A stretch of 64,000 bases of DNA, taken from the NCBI GenBank assembly GCA_900104855.1, contig FNSS01000001.1, forward strand, positions 4,898,001 to 4,962,000. Direction: 5' to 3'. This DNA comes from Rhizobiales bacterium GAS188. Lineage in GTDB: Bacteria; Pseudomonadota; Alphaproteobacteria; Rhizobiales; Beijerinckiaceae. The position numbers were made by a program, and so were the translations under genes. Below, piece after piece: positions 42,022 through 51,122 of this stretch (the stretch's first letter is position 1; each line of letters opens with the position of its first letter). The notes under the pieces were generated by a model. That model was given only the letters and a program-made list of their open reading frames with translations. It was not told the DNA's origin and ran no database searches.

Positions 42022-43689
42022 ATGCTCCGCAAGAATGATCGGATCGTGCGCGCGGCGCGCGGCAATGAGCTCACCGCCAAAAGCTGGCAGACCGAGGCGC
42101 CGTTGCGCCTGCTCATGAACAATCTCGATCCCGACGTGGCCGAGCGTCCCGAGGAGCTCGTGGTCTATGGCGGCATCGGGCGCGCGGCCCGCAATTGGGA
42201 CGCCTTCGATCGCATCGTCGCCACCCTCAAGAAGCTCGAGCAGGACCAGACCCTGCTGGTACAGTCGGGAAAGCCGGTCGGGGTCTTCCCGACCCATCCC
42301 GGCGCGCCGCGCGTGATCATCGCCAATGCCAACCTCGTGCCCAAATGGGCCACATGGGAGGTGTTCAACGCCCTCGATCGCAAAGGCCTGATGATGTACG
42401 GCCAGATGACGGCCGGCTCCTGGATCTATATCGGCTCGCAGGGCATCGTCCAGGGCACTTATGAGACCTTCTCGGAGATCGGCCGGCGCCATTTCGGCGG
42501 CAGCCTCGCCGGGCGCTGGTTCCTGACCGGCGGGCTCGGCGGCATGGGTGGCGCCCAGCCGCTCGCCGCCACCATGGCCGGCGCCTCGATCCTGGTCGTC
42601 GAGTGCCAGCAGAGCCGCATCGAGTTCCGCCAGCGCACCGGCTATCTCGACCGCTCGAGCCAGGATCTCGACGAGGCGCTGGCCATGATCGAGGAGGCGC
42701 GCAGGACGCATAAGCCGGTATCGATCGGCCTCCTGGGCAATGCCGCCGAGGTCTATCAGGAGATCCTGCGCCGCGGTGTCGTGCCGGATGTGGTCACCGA
42801 CCAGACCTCGGCCCATGATCCGGTGCATGGCTATCTGCCGGCCGGCTGGAGCGTCGCCGAATGGCTCGACCGGCAGGCCAGCGACCCGGCCGGCACCGCT
42901 ACGGCCGCCAAGACCACCATGGCGGCGCAAGTGCGGGCCATCCTCGCCTTCCAGGAGAAGGGGGCGATCGCGCTCGATTACGGCAACAATATCCGCGCCA
43001 TGGCGCAGGAGATGGGCGTCGAGGCCGCCTTCTCCTATCCCGGCTTCGTCGAAGCCTATGTGCGGCCGCTATTTTGTCTCGGCAAAGGGCCGTTCCGCTG
43101 GGTGGCGCTGTCGGGAGATCCCGAGGACATCTACCGCACCGACGCCAAGGTGCGCGAGCTCATCCCCGACGATCCCTATCTCGACAACTGGCTGGACAAG
43201 GCGCGCGCCCATATCCGCTTCCAGGGGCTGCCGTCGCGCATCTGCTGGCTCGGCCTTGGCCAGCGCCACCGGGTCGGCCTCGCCTTCAACGAGATGGTCG
43301 CCAGGGGCGAGCTCAAGGCGCCGGTGGTGATCGGGCGCGACCATATGGATTCGGGCTCGGTCGCCTCGCCGATGCGCGAGACCGAGGGCATGCTCGACGG
43401 CTCGGATGCCGTGTCCGATTGGCCGATCCTGAACGCCTTGCTCAACTCGGCCTGCGGCGCCACCTGGGTCTCGTTCCATCATGGCGGAGGCGTCGGCATC
43501 GGCTATTCGCAGCATAGCGGCATCGCGCTCATCGCCGACGGCACGCAAGAAGCTGCCGAGAAGATCGGCCGCGTGCTGTGGAACGATCCCGCGACCGGCG
43601 TCATGCGCCATGCCGATGCGGGCTATGAGACGGCGATCGCCTGCGCTCGCGCCAATGGGCTCGAGTTGCCGAGCCTCGACGGTCTCTGA
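42022..43689 (+). CDS. hutU: Urocanate hydratase
   Basis: Adds water to urocanate to give 4-imidazolone-5-propionate with tightly bound NAD+. It has 555 residues, the normal length. It contains NAD-binding [43 protein letters not shown], the segment with the conserved Cys [22 protein letters not shown], and [25 protein letters not shown] near the end. The ATG at 42022 follows GAAGGAAAG; a TTG 16 codons upstream is less likely. It is the last gene of the IclR-led operon and convergent with the second HAAT operon. Its partner hutH is in the divergent operon. Confidence 0.95.
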   Translation: MLRKNDRIVRAARGNELTAKSWQTEAPLRLLMNNLDPDVAERPEELVVYGGIGRAARNWDAFDRIVATLKKLEQDQTLLVQSGKPVGVFPTHPGAPRVIIANANLVPKWATWEVFNALDRKGLMMYGQMTAGSWIYIGSQGIVQGTYETFSEIGRRHFGGSLAGRWFLTGGLGGMGGAQPLAATMAGASILVVECQQSRIEFRQRTGYLDRSSQDLDEALAMIEEARRTHKPVSIGLLGNAAEVYQEILRRGVVPDVVTDQTSAHDPVHGYLPAGWSVAEWLDRQASDPAGTATAAKTTMAAQVRAILAFQEKGAIALDYGNNIRAMAQEMGVEAAFSYPGFVEAYVRPLFCLGKGPFRWVALSGDPEDIYRTDAKVRELIPDDPYLDNWLDKARAHIRFQGLPSRICWLGLGQRHRVGLAFNEMVARGELKAPVVIGRDHMDSGSVASPMRETEGMLDGSDAVSDWPILNALLNSACGATWVSFHHGGGVGIGYSQHSGIALIADGTQEAAEKIGRVLWNDPATGVMRHADAGYETAIACARANGLELPSLDGL

Positions 43690-43730
43690 GCGGGCGGCCG
43701 GGAGAACGGTCGCCGCGAGTACAGCTTGCT

Positions 43731-44669
43731 TCAGCGCTGCGGCTCGAGCCTCTGTGTCGCGCCCACCGCCGGCAGTGCCAAGGGGGTGATCCGTTCCGGC
43801 AACAGGCCGCCGGGGCGCCAGCGCAGGATGACGATCAGCGAGACGCTGATGAGGAATTCGCGCAACGCCGCGCCCTGCACGGGGCTCAGGCCCGGAATCA
43901 GCGGCACGACGAAACGCGACGATTCCAGGAAGAAGACGACGACCACGGCGCCGAGGATGGCGCCGCGATTATTGCCGAGCCCGCCCGCCAAGAGCGACAG
44001 CTTGATGTAGAGCGTCAGCAGCGGCACGAAGATGTCGGGCGCGATGAAGGAAGTGTAGTGGCCGTAGAGCGCGCCGGCGAGGCCGAGCGCCGCCGAGCCC
44101 GCGGCGAAAGCCTTGATCTTGAACGCCATCACCGGTTTGCCGGCGACCGCAGCCACCTGCTCGTCATCGCGGATGGCCCTGAGCACGCGCCCGAAGGGCG
44201 AGTGGCAAAGCCGCTCGGCGAGCACGAAGGCGATGATCACGATGGCCGAGACGAGGCACAGATAGACGAGGTTGAATTCGTCAGGCGACAGTGTCGAGCG
44301 GAAAGGGCCCGCTATGCCGGACAGGCCGTCTGTGCCGTTGGTGAGCCAGATCTCGTTATTGGCGATGACGCGGATCGTCTCGGCGAAGCCGAGCGTCACG
44401 ATCGCCATATAGTCGCCGCGCAGCCTCGCGGTCACGAGCGTCACCAGCACGCCGGTGAGCGCCGCCGCGATGGTGCCGGCCAGCATGCCGACGACGATCG
44501 GCAGGCCGAGCTTCAAGGTCAGCAGCGCCGACACATAGGCGCCGACCGCGAAGAAGCCGACAAGGCCGAGATTGACCATGCCCGCCATGCCCCAGATGAC
44601 GTTGAGGCCGAGCGCCATGAGCGCATAGATGCCCGCCGAGACCGCCATCGAGATGAGGTAGTTCTGCAT
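43731..44669 (-). CDS. HAAT-family ABC permease (LivM-like)
   Basis: A 312-residue permease with about nine helices. It carries the LivM pattern NLGLVGFFAVGAYVSALLTLKLGLPIVVGMLAG, LRGDYMAIVTLGFAETIRVI and the ATPase-contact loop PFGRVLRAIRDDEQVAAVAGKPVMAFKIKAF. It is the last gene of the second HAAT operon (LivG-LivF-binding protein-LivH-LivM). The 41 bases to the urocanate hydratase stop contain no clear terminator. Confidence 0.92.
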   Translation of the reverse strand: MQNYLISMAVSAGIYALMALGLNVIWGMAGMVNLGLVGFFAVGAYVSALLTLKLGLPIVVGMLAGTIAAALTGVLVTLVTARLRGDYMAIVTLGFAETIRVIANNEIWLTNGTDGLSGIAGPFRSTLSPDEFNLVYLCLVSAIVIIAFVLAERLCHSPFGRVLRAIRDDEQVAAVAGKPVMAFKIKAFAAGSAALGLAGALYGHYTSFIAPDIFVPLLTLYIKLSLLAGGLGNNRGAILGAVVVVFFLESSRFVVPLIPGLSPVQGAALREFLISVSLIVILRWRPGGLLPERITPLALPAVGATQRLEPQR

Positions 44670-44682
44670 GTTGCGCCTGACC

Positions 44683-45558
44683 TCAATAGGCCCGTTGGCC
44701 GAGAATGCCCCTCGGCCGCAGGGTCAGGACCAGGAGGATCGCCAGGAAGCCGACGGCGCTGCGATAATTCGGCGACAGCACGACGAGGCAGAGCTCCTCG
44801 CCGATGCCGATCGTCAAGGCTCCGACGACCGCGCCCGGAATGCTGCCGAGGCCGCCGACCACCGCCGCCGCGAAGATCGACAGGATGGTGCGAAAGCCGA
44901 TCAGGGGATCGATCGTGGTGTCGAGGCCGATCAGCATGCCGCCGAGCCCCGCAAGCCCCATGCCGACGAAATTGACGAGCCTCGCGACCGTGTTGGCGTT
45001 GATGCCCTTGATGTCGGCGAGCGTCGGGTTGTCGGCGACGGCCCGCATCGCCTTGCCGGCGCGGGTGAAGGAGAGGAACAGGAACAGCGCTGCCATCACG
45101 ATGACGGCGACCGCGAGGTTCTCGAGCTGCTGGGGTCCGACCCTGATGCCCTCGAAGCGCCAATCGCGTTGGATCGGCAGGTCGTAGCCGCGTAGCTCAT
45201 TGCCGAAGACGAAGCGGACCGCGCTTTCGAGCATGATGGTGAGGGCAATCGAGCCGATCGCCGTGGTGATGAAGCCCGCGGCCCGCAGCGGCTTCAGCAC
45301 CGCCTCGTCGCTGAGGACGCCGACTGCGCCGGCCGCGAGGAACGCAACGCCGAGGCAGGGCAGGAGCGGCAGGCCGAGCACCACATTGGCGAGATAGCCC
45401 GCGAAGGCGCCGATCGTCGCGTGCGAGGCGAGCGCGAAATTCGGGAAGCGCAGCACCGCATAGATCGCGGTGAGCCCGATCGCCGGAACCGCGAGGATCG
45501 TCCCGGTCATGACGCCATTGACGACGAGCTGTGCCAGCTGCGGTAGCGAAACCGGCAT
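44683..45558 (-). CDS. HAAT-family ABC permease (LivH-like)
   Basis: A 291-residue permease starting MPVSLPQLAQLVVNGVMTGTILAVPAIGLTAIYAVLRFPNFALASHATIGAFAGY, the LivH opening. The loop FTRAGKAMRAVADNPTLADIKGINANTVARLVNFVGMGLAGLGGML contacts the ATPase. The start (45558) overlaps the binding-protein stop as ATGA. It pairs with LivM to form the pore. The long open frame upstream of this ATG is antisense to nothing real and is ignored. Confidence 0.92.
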   Translation of the reverse strand: MPVSLPQLAQLVVNGVMTGTILAVPAIGLTAIYAVLRFPNFALASHATIGAFAGYLANVVLGLPLLPCLGVAFLAAGAVGVLSDEAVLKPLRAAGFITTAIGSIALTIMLESAVRFVFGNELRGYDLPIQRDWRFEGIRVGPQQLENLAVAVIVMAALFLFLSFTRAGKAMRAVADNPTLADIKGINANTVARLVNFVGMGLAGLGGMLIGLDTTIDPLIGFRTILSIFAAAVVGGLGSIPGAVVGALTIGIGEELCLVVLSPNYRSAVGFLAILLVLTLRPRGILGQRAY

Positions 45559-46760
45559 CAGGCGATCTTGAGCAGCTTGAACTTGCCGCCTTCGACGAGC
45601 TGGTAGCGGAACTTGCAGTCCGTCACATCGCCGATCTCGTTGAATTCGCAGGGCCCGCTCGCTCCTACGTATTTGATCTCCTTGCCGTCGGCGAGGAGCT
45701 TGAGCCCATCGATGGCGCTGTAGACCTTGACGCCCGCGGCCTGCGAGATCTTGCGCACATTGTCGCGCAGCGCCGTCCCGGTCGCCTCCTTGGCCTTGGC
45801 GATGGTCAGGACGACGAGGCTGATCCAGTCGGTCGCCTGGGTCACATAGGCATCCGGATCCTTGATGCCGAGCCGCTTCTCGACGAGGCCGAAGGCCGGC
45901 GAATCGATGTCGGAGGAGGGTTGCACCGTGTAGGTGCCTTGCGTCACCTCGGGCGGCAGCGAATCGACCACCTTCTGCGTCACCGCATAGGATTGCGCGA
46001 AGCGCGGCCCGTTGAACCCCGCGCGATAGAGGTCGCGCAGCATGATGGTGACGTCCGGCGCATAGCCATTGATGTAGATGAGGTCGGGATTGGCCCGCAG
46101 CGCCTGGTCGATCTCCGAGCGATAAGTGGTCTTGTCCTTCTCGTAGATGAGGCTGCCGGCGAGCTTCGATTGGTTCCTCGAGAGGACCTCGTCCATGCGG
46201 GTCTGCATCGGCAAGGCGAAGGGCGCCTGGATCGACATCAGATAGACCTGCTTTATGCCGAGGCCGGCGATGAACTCGGCATGCTTCAACGCCTGCAGCT
46301 GCGTGTTCGGCTGGGTGCGGATCAGATAGCCCTGATGCGGCAGGAGCGTTATCGAATCGGCCCCGGAGACGGTGGTGAGGAAGGTCTTGCTCTCCCAGCA
46401 GACGGGAGCGACCGCCGTGGTGACGGCCGAGGCCCAAGTGCCCATGATCACCGGCACCTTGTCGACATCGATCAGCTTATGGGCGGCGCGCACCGCGGCC
46501 TCGGGATTGGTCTCGTCATCCTCGACCACGAGCTCGATCTTGCGGCCGAGGACGCCGCCCGCCGCATTCACCTCATCGGCGACCGCCTGCATGGCCTTGA
46601 GCATGCGCGGCCCGTCGAAGCTGCCGGCTCCAGTCAGGGGCGTGAGCACGCCGAGCCGCACGGGGGCACCACCCTGAGCGCTGGCGCCGAAGGGCGAGGT
46701 GCCGGAAAGCGCGAGGCCGCCGGCCCCGATCAGGAAGGCGCGGCGCGATGAGTGCGTCAT
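45558..46760 (-). CDS. HAAT-family ABC substrate-binding protein with Tat-type leader
   Basis: A 400-residue periplasmic binding protein. The leader MTHSSRRAFLIGAGGLALSGTSPFGASAQ has a twin-arginine motif SRRAFL, suggesting Tat export. The mature start GGAPVRLGVLTPLTGAGSFDGPRMLKAMQAVADEVNAAGGVLGRKIELVVEDDETNPEAAV is the classic HAAT pattern. The gene stands between livF and livH, with a 21-base inverted repeat in the 115-base gap upstream. Its ligand is unknown; the neighbouring histidine/urocanate genes suggest an imidazole compound or amino acid. Confidence 0.92.
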   Translation of the reverse strand: MTHSSRRAFLIGAGGLALSGTSPFGASAQGGAPVRLGVLTPLTGAGSFDGPRMLKAMQAVADEVNAAGGVLGRKIELVVEDDETNPEAAVRAAHKLIDVDKVPVIMGTWASAVTTAVAPVCWESKTFLTTVSGADSITLLPHQGYLIRTQPNTQLQALKHAEFIAGLGIKQVYLMSIQAPFALPMQTRMDEVLSRNQSKLAGSLIYEKDKTTYRSEIDQALRANPDLIYINGYAPDVTIMLRDLYRAGFNGPRFAQSYAVTQKVVDSLPPEVTQGTYTVQPSSDIDSPAFGLVEKRLGIKDPDAYVTQATDWISLVVLTIAKAKEATGTALRDNVRKISQAAGVKVYSAIDGLKLLADGKEIKYVGASGPCEFNEIGDVTDCKFRYQLVEGGKFKLLKIA

Positions 46761-46790
46761 TTGGACCACCTCGTTTCTTCTGTGAGGGCA

Positions 46791-46865
46791 AGTAGCGGAA
46801 TATAGCAATCGCGGACGGCATCGAGGCTGAGGACATCCAGTCTCCGATTGCCACTTTCCGCTACT
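46791..46865. repeat. Inverted repeat in leader of HAAT binding-protein gene
   Basis: The arms 46791-46811 (AGTAGCGGAATATAGCAATCG) and 46845-46865 pair over 21 positions with three mismatches, including a perfect outer 10 bp (AGTAGCGGAA / TTCCGCTACT). The loop is 33 bases. The structure lies between the LivF stop and the binding-protein start on the minus strand. It could separate messenger levels of the ATPases and the binding protein, by partial termination or by protecting the 5' end of the downstream message, or be a regulator site. Confidence 0.55.
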
Positions 46866-46875
46866 CGCTTTTTCG

Positions 46876-47580
46876 CTATCCACCGAGAAATATGCGTCGA
46901 ATTTCCGGATCGGCGGCCAGCTCCGCCGCCTCCCCGGTGCGGCTGTTGCGGCCATCGACCAGAATGTAGGCGCGCTGCGCGATGGTCAATGCTTCCGAGG
47001 CATTCTGCTCGACCATGGCGATCGCCACCCCTTCCCGGTTGATGGCGAGGATGGTCTCGAACAGCGTCTCGGCGGCGACCGGCGACAGCCCGGCCGAAGG
47101 CTCGTCGAGCAGCAGCAGGATCGGCTCGACCATCAGGGCCATGGCCATCGCCAGGATCTGACGCTCGCCGCCCGACAGGCCGCGCGCCGCCAGCCGCCGC
47201 TTCGTAGCGAGGACCGGGAATTTCTGGAAGACGGCGTCGATGCGCGAGGCGGCGCCGGCATCCACATAGCCGCCCATTTCGAGATTCTCGCGCACCGACA
47301 TCGAGGGGAAGATGTTGTGCTCTTGGGGCACATAGGCGAGGCCGAGCCTGGCGATCTCGCGCGCCGGACGTCCGCCGATCGCCTCATCGCGCAGCGTGAT
47401 GCTGCCGCGGCTCGGCTTGACGATGCCGGCGAGCGTCTTGAGCAGCGTCGATTTGCCGGCCCCGTTCGGGCCGATGATGGCGACGATCTCCTTCGGCTCG
47501 ACATGGAGGTCGACGCCCTTGAGGATCTCGTCGGCCGCCGTGTAGCCCGCCACGATATCGGTCGCCGTCAGGAGGCCCAT
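46876..47580 (-). CDS. HAAT-family ABC ATPase (LivF-like)
   Basis: A 234-residue ATP-binding subunit: GPNGAGKST, YVPQEHNIFPSMSVRENLEMG, signature LSGGERQILAMAMAL, Walker B ILLLLDEPSAGLSP, and IAMVEQNASEALTIAQRAYIL with the Gln-Asn typical for LivF. The start overlaps the LivG end by 13 bases. It is part of the second HAAT importer. Confidence 0.92.
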   Translation of the reverse strand: MGLLTATDIVAGYTAADEILKGVDLHVEPKEIVAIIGPNGAGKSTLLKTLAGIVKPSRGSITLRDEAIGGRPAREIARLGLAYVPQEHNIFPSMSVRENLEMGGYVDAGAASRIDAVFQKFPVLATKRRLAARGLSGGERQILAMAMALMVEPILLLLDEPSAGLSPVAAETLFETILAINREGVAIAMVEQNASEALTIAQRAYILVDGRNSRTGEAAELAADPEIRRIFLGG

Positions 47581-48338
47581 TTGCGGCGCCCCATATAGGC
47601 TTCCTGCACCGCCTCGTTGCGGGCGAGCTCGGCGAATGTGCCTTCGACCAGGCGTCGCCCTTCAGCCATCACGATCACATGGTCGCAGAGCTTTGAGATC
47701 ATGTCCATGTGATGCTCGATGAGCAGGATGGTGATGCCGTCAGCCGTGAGGCCGCGCAGATGCGCGCCGATTTCGCGCGTCAAGGTCGGGTTGACGCCAG
47801 CGACCGGCTCGTCGAGCAAGATCAGCTTGGGCGAGGCCATCAGGGCGCGGCCGATCTCGAGCAGCTTCTTCTGGCCGCCCGAGAGATTGGCGGCGCGCTC
47901 CCCGAGCACCCGCGTCAGGTTGAGGCGCTCGGCGATCACGGCGGCGCGCGAGGCGAGCTCCTCCTCGCGCCGCCTCACCTGCGGCGGTCGCAGGAGCGCC
48001 GCCGTCAGGCCCTCGCCCGGCTGGCCCTGGCCGTAGAGCAGCAGGTTGTCGAACACCGACAGGCGCGGGAAGCCGCGCGCGATCTGGAAGGTGCGCACCA
48101 GGCCAAGCCGCGTGATCTGGTCGGAGCGGCGGCGGGTGATGTCCTGCCCCTCGAACAAGATCCGCCCGGAATCGGGAGGGATCAATCCGGAGATGCAGTT
48201 GAAGAGCGTGGTCTTGCCGGCGCCGTTCGGTCCGATCAGCCCGGTGATCCGGCCCGGCTCGACCGTGAAGCTCGCGCCGCGCAGGGCGTGGACACCGTAG
48301 AAGCTGCGGGTGACGTCTTGGATTTCGAGGATCGGCAT
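47568..48338 (-). CDS. HAAT-family ABC ATPase (LivG-like)
   Basis: A 256-residue ATP-binding subunit from MPILEIQDVTRSFYGVHALRG (start at 48338; a longer form from 48407 lacks conserved sequence). Walker A GPNGAGKTT, TFQIARGFPRLSVFDNLL, signature LSGGQKKLLEIGRAL, Walker B LILLDEPVAGVNPTL, and IEHHMDMISKLCDHVIVMAEGRRL with the H-loop His. It is probably the first gene of the second HAAT operon, 128 bases after the amidohydrolase gene on the same strand, which may belong to the same transcript. Confidence 0.92.
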   Translation of the reverse strand: MPILEIQDVTRSFYGVHALRGASFTVEPGRITGLIGPNGAGKTTLFNCISGLIPPDSGRILFEGQDITRRRSDQITRLGLVRTFQIARGFPRLSVFDNLLLYGQGQPGEGLTAALLRPPQVRRREEELASRAAVIAERLNLTRVLGERAANLSGGQKKLLEIGRALMASPKLILLDEPVAGVNPTLTREIGAHLRGLTADGITILLIEHHMDMISKLCDHVIVMAEGRRLVEGTFAELARNEAVQEAYMGRRKWAS

Positions 48339-48466
48339 TCGCAGGACAATCCGGGCATCCCCCATGATGCAGGCGGCAAGGCGGGAGCCGGAGCAGGCTC
48401 TCGTCAATGCAGCACGATAGGTGAGGCCGCGAGCCTGTCAATCGCGACCGCGCGAGCCGATCGGTC

Positions 48467-49420
48467 TCAGGCCTTGTCGAAGAGGCCGAGCAGGCGCGCC
48501 GCATTGACGTCGCGGATCCGGCGCGCTGCCTCGGGGTCGAGGCCGGCATCGGCGATATAATCGATAGCGCCCTGGAAGACCTCGCCGCGCAGGAAGGGAA
48601 AATCGGTGCCGAGCACCAGGCGATCGGCGCCGAAGCTCTCGACGGCGGCTCGTAGGGCCGGGCGATGGTTATGGCCGACCGTGTCATACCACATGCGCTT
48701 CGCAGCATCGCTCGGCTTTTCCGGCGCGTCGGGGGCCTCGAACCGATATTGATGGTCGAGGCGCTGCAGCAGCATCGGGATGGCGCCGCCGAGATGCGAA
48801 TTGATGATCTTGAGGTTGGGATAACGGCTCAGGATCCCATAGGCGATGAGATGCATCACCGCGACCGTGTCCTCGATCGGCGCGCCGACCATCCAGGTCA
48901 TGTTGTGTTTCTGGATGAGGGGCGAGTGGCAGCCGCAGCCTTCGGGATGGATGAAGAGCACGCTGCCGCGCCGATCGAGCTCTTGATAGATCGGCGCGAA
49001 GGCCGGATCGGCGATGGAGCGGCCGAGGATGGCGGTGGTGATCGCCACACCCACCATGCCGAGCTCGTCGAGGGCGCGCCGCAGCTCGGCGAGCGACGGC
49101 TCGACATGCGGCAGGGGGAGCGAGGCGAAGGCCTTGAAGCGCCGTGGCCAGCGGTCCACGGTCTCGGCATATTGGTCATTGATCCGGCGCGCGGCTTCAA
49201 GTGCGCGGGCAGCGTCCTCGAAATGGGGCGCCTGCGGCGGGCTCGACAGGATCTGCATCTCGACGCCTGCCCGATCCATGAGCGCGAGGCGCGCCTGCAT
49301 CTCGGCATCGCCCGGCCCCGCGCCGCTCCGGCGCTGCGCCCCCGTCGAGGTCCTGCCGAAGCGCTCGAGCAGGTCGAGATAGGCCTCGCTCCACAGATGC
49401 GCATGCACGTCGATTCTCAT
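48467..49420 (-). CDS. Amidohydrolase_2-family enzyme (ACMSD-like)
   Basis: A 317-residue metal-dependent hydrolase or decarboxylase of the ACMSD class. The ATG at 49420 follows AGGAAGTTTC and gives MRIDVHAHLWSEAYLDLLERFG, with the first metal pair His-x-His. A second His lies in VLFIHPEGCGC, a further one in IINSHLGGAIPMLLQRLDH, and the metal-binding Asp in LVLGTDFPFLRGE. Family members decarboxylate or hydrolyse aromatic and imide-like acids. It precedes the HAAT operon, close to the histidine/urocanate genes, and could substitute for HutI in opening an imidazolone-type ring or act later. This is inference. Confidence 0.86.
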   Translation of the reverse strand: MRIDVHAHLWSEAYLDLLERFGRTSTGAQRRSGAGPGDAEMQARLALMDRAGVEMQILSSPPQAPHFEDAARALEAARRINDQYAETVDRWPRRFKAFASLPLPHVEPSLAELRRALDELGMVGVAITTAILGRSIADPAFAPIYQELDRRGSVLFIHPEGCGCHSPLIQKHNMTWMVGAPIEDTVAVMHLIAYGILSRYPNLKIINSHLGGAIPMLLQRLDHQYRFEAPDAPEKPSDAAKRMWYDTVGHNHRPALRAAVESFGADRLVLGTDFPFLRGEVFQGAIDYIADAGLDPEAARRIRDVNAARLLGLFDKA

Positions 49421-49859
49421 GAAACTTCCTTTCCCGACATGGCTGCGGACTCCCCCGACGGCGCCAAGTGGACCGCAGCTCGACCTTGGCCGCATATTGC
49501 CGCGTCCACACCGGGAACGCAATCGATTGCACGTGCCCTCCACAAGTCCTGCGCCAGGCCGCTTGCTGCGCGGACGGACTTCGCCAGTGAGCGATCAGAC
49601 GATGGGACTCTTCCGCGCCGCCGACGCGCCAATCGGCTTCTCGTTACTCGAAATTAACTGAAATTGTGGATGGATCGGCAGCCATCCCTGTACCGACTCG
49701 AGCGCAGCATGCGCTTCGCCTGGGCAGATTGCGTGAGATCAACGTGAGTTCGGTCCCTCTCATCCGCGTGCTTCAGCTCATGCGCGTCTCGGCGGCGCCG
49801 TTCGTCCCTGCACAACGAGCGAGGTCGGCGCGAACACCTTCGCCCTCGAAGGCCCGGTC
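49421..49859. other. Intergenic region without recognised gene
   Basis: A 439-base gap between the divergent amidohydrolase and O-antigen-ligase-like genes. Short open frames are present on both strands but have neither a good ribosome site nor recognisable sequence. An A/T-rich patch near 49645-49672 (TACTCGAAATTAACTGAAAT) is a likely promoter area. No repeat of the families described elsewhere is seen. Confidence 0.5.
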
Positions 49860-51122
49860 GTGAGCAGCGTCGCAGGCAGCCTCGACGCTCCGGCGCCGCC
49901 GCGTCGTTTCGTCGTCTCGAAACGCGGCGTCGAGCGCGGCTTTCTGTTCCTCCTGACGACCTCGGCCTTTCTCGCCCTCGTCGAACCCTCACCTTACGAA
50001 TTCGTCTTCTCGATCGTCGTCATCGTCTTCGTGGTCAGCGGCGGCTTGCGCCTACCGGTTTCGATCCTGCCATTGGTCTTCTGCATGATCGGCTTCGGGG
50101 TCGGGGGCTTCATCAGCCTTGCGCCCTATCTCAACGAATCCGATTCGGTGATGTTCACGCTGATCTCGGCCTATATGTGCGTGACCACCGTCTTCTACGC
50201 CATGCTGCTGCGCGTCGACGCTTTCGGTCGCCTCGAGGCACTGCGAAAGGGCTATGTGCTCGCCGCCATCCTGGCCTCGTTGGCGGGCATCATCGGCTAT
50301 TTCGATGTCGGCGGCCTCGGCGAGATATTCACGCGTTACGACCGCGCCGCCGGCACCTTCAAGGATCCGAACGTTCTCGGTACCTTCGTGATCCTGCCGC
50401 TTGTCTACCTCGTGCGCTCGCTCTTCGTGGAGAGAGTGAGGCTGCTGACGCTTGTCGTCATCGGCATTATCCTGTTCGGCGGCGTCTTCCTTTCCTTCTC
50501 CCGCGGCGCTTGGGTCCATGCAGTGGCATCACTGGCGCTGATGACGATCCTCACCTATCGGGTCAGCGTCGATGGAACGGTGCGCCGGCGCATCTTCGCG
50601 ATTTCGGTCGCCGGAGTGGTCGCCATCGCGGCTGCGCTGCCGGTTGCGCTCAGCTTCAGCTCGATAAGCACGCTATTCGAGACCCGCGCCAGCCTAGAAC
50701 AAAGCTACGACCTCGGCGAACAGGGGCGCTTTGGCAATCAGTTGGCCTCGATACCGCTGCTGATGGAGCGGCCGAACGGCTTCGGACCGCATCGCTTTGT
50801 CCAATACTTCCCCGAGGACCCTCACGACGTCTTCGTCAACGCCTTCGCCTCCTATGGCTGGCTCGGCGGCTTCAGCTATCTCGTCTTGATCATCATGACG
50901 ATTGCGATCGGGTGGCGCGTCGTGCGCGCCGACTTCCCGCTGCGCAGCCACGCTATCGTGATCTGGTCGACGCTGTTCGTGCAGATCCTCCAGGGCTTCC
51001 AGATCGACACCGATCACTGGCGGCATTTCTGGCTGATGCTCGGCCTCGTCTGGGGGATGTTTCCGGCGGTCCGGTCGCTGAGATCGAATCAATCTGCGAA
51101 GCGCTCGCTTCCGCCTGCCTGA
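49860..51122 (+). CDS. O-antigen ligase / polymerase-like membrane protein
   Basis: A 420-residue integral membrane protein with about ten to twelve hydrophobic helices and a larger periplasmic loop (about 265-315, with TLFETRASLEQSYDLGEQGRFGNQLASIPLLMERPNGFGPHRFVQYFPEDPHDVFVNAFASYG), the pattern of the Wzy_C / WaaL class. The PHDVFVNAFASYGWLGG segment matches the conserved P-H-N-x-x-L-x-x-x-x-x-x-G region of that family. The start is GTG at 49860. No glycosyltransferase or sugar genes are nearby, so it stands alone. Whether it ligates O-antigen, polymerises a polysaccharide or acts on a protein cannot be told. Confidence 0.85.
   Translation: MSSVAGSLDAPAPPRRFVVSKRGVERGFLFLLTTSAFLALVEPSPYEFVFSIVVIVFVVSGGLRLPVSILPLVFCMIGFGVGGFISLAPYLNESDSVMFTLISAYMCVTTVFYAMLLRVDAFGRLEALRKGYVLAAILASLAGIIGYFDVGGLGEIFTRYDRAAGTFKDPNVLGTFVILPLVYLVRSLFVERVRLLTLVVIGIILFGGVFLSFSRGAWVHAVASLALMTILTYRVSVDGTVRRRIFAISVAGVVAIAAALPVALSFSSISTLFETRASLEQSYDLGEQGRFGNQLASIPLLMERPNGFGPHRFVQYFPEDPHDVFVNAFASYGWLGGFSYLVLIIMTIAIGWRVVRADFPLRSHAIVIWSTLFVQILQGFQIDTDHWRHFWLMLGLVWGMFPAVRSLRSNQSAKRSLPPA

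Noticed and set aside
34475-43689. Ergothioneine degradation (ergothionase plus thiourocanate hydratase) as the function of the hutH/hutU pair.
   Set aside because: The lyase has the ASG triad for MIO and the histidine-type selectivity pair, and the hydratase looks like an ordinary urocanase; no thiol-handling gene is present. It is not fully excluded.
49666-49863. A 65-codon open frame before the O-antigen-ligase-like gene.
   Set aside because: No ribosome site and no recognisable sequence; likely promoter region.
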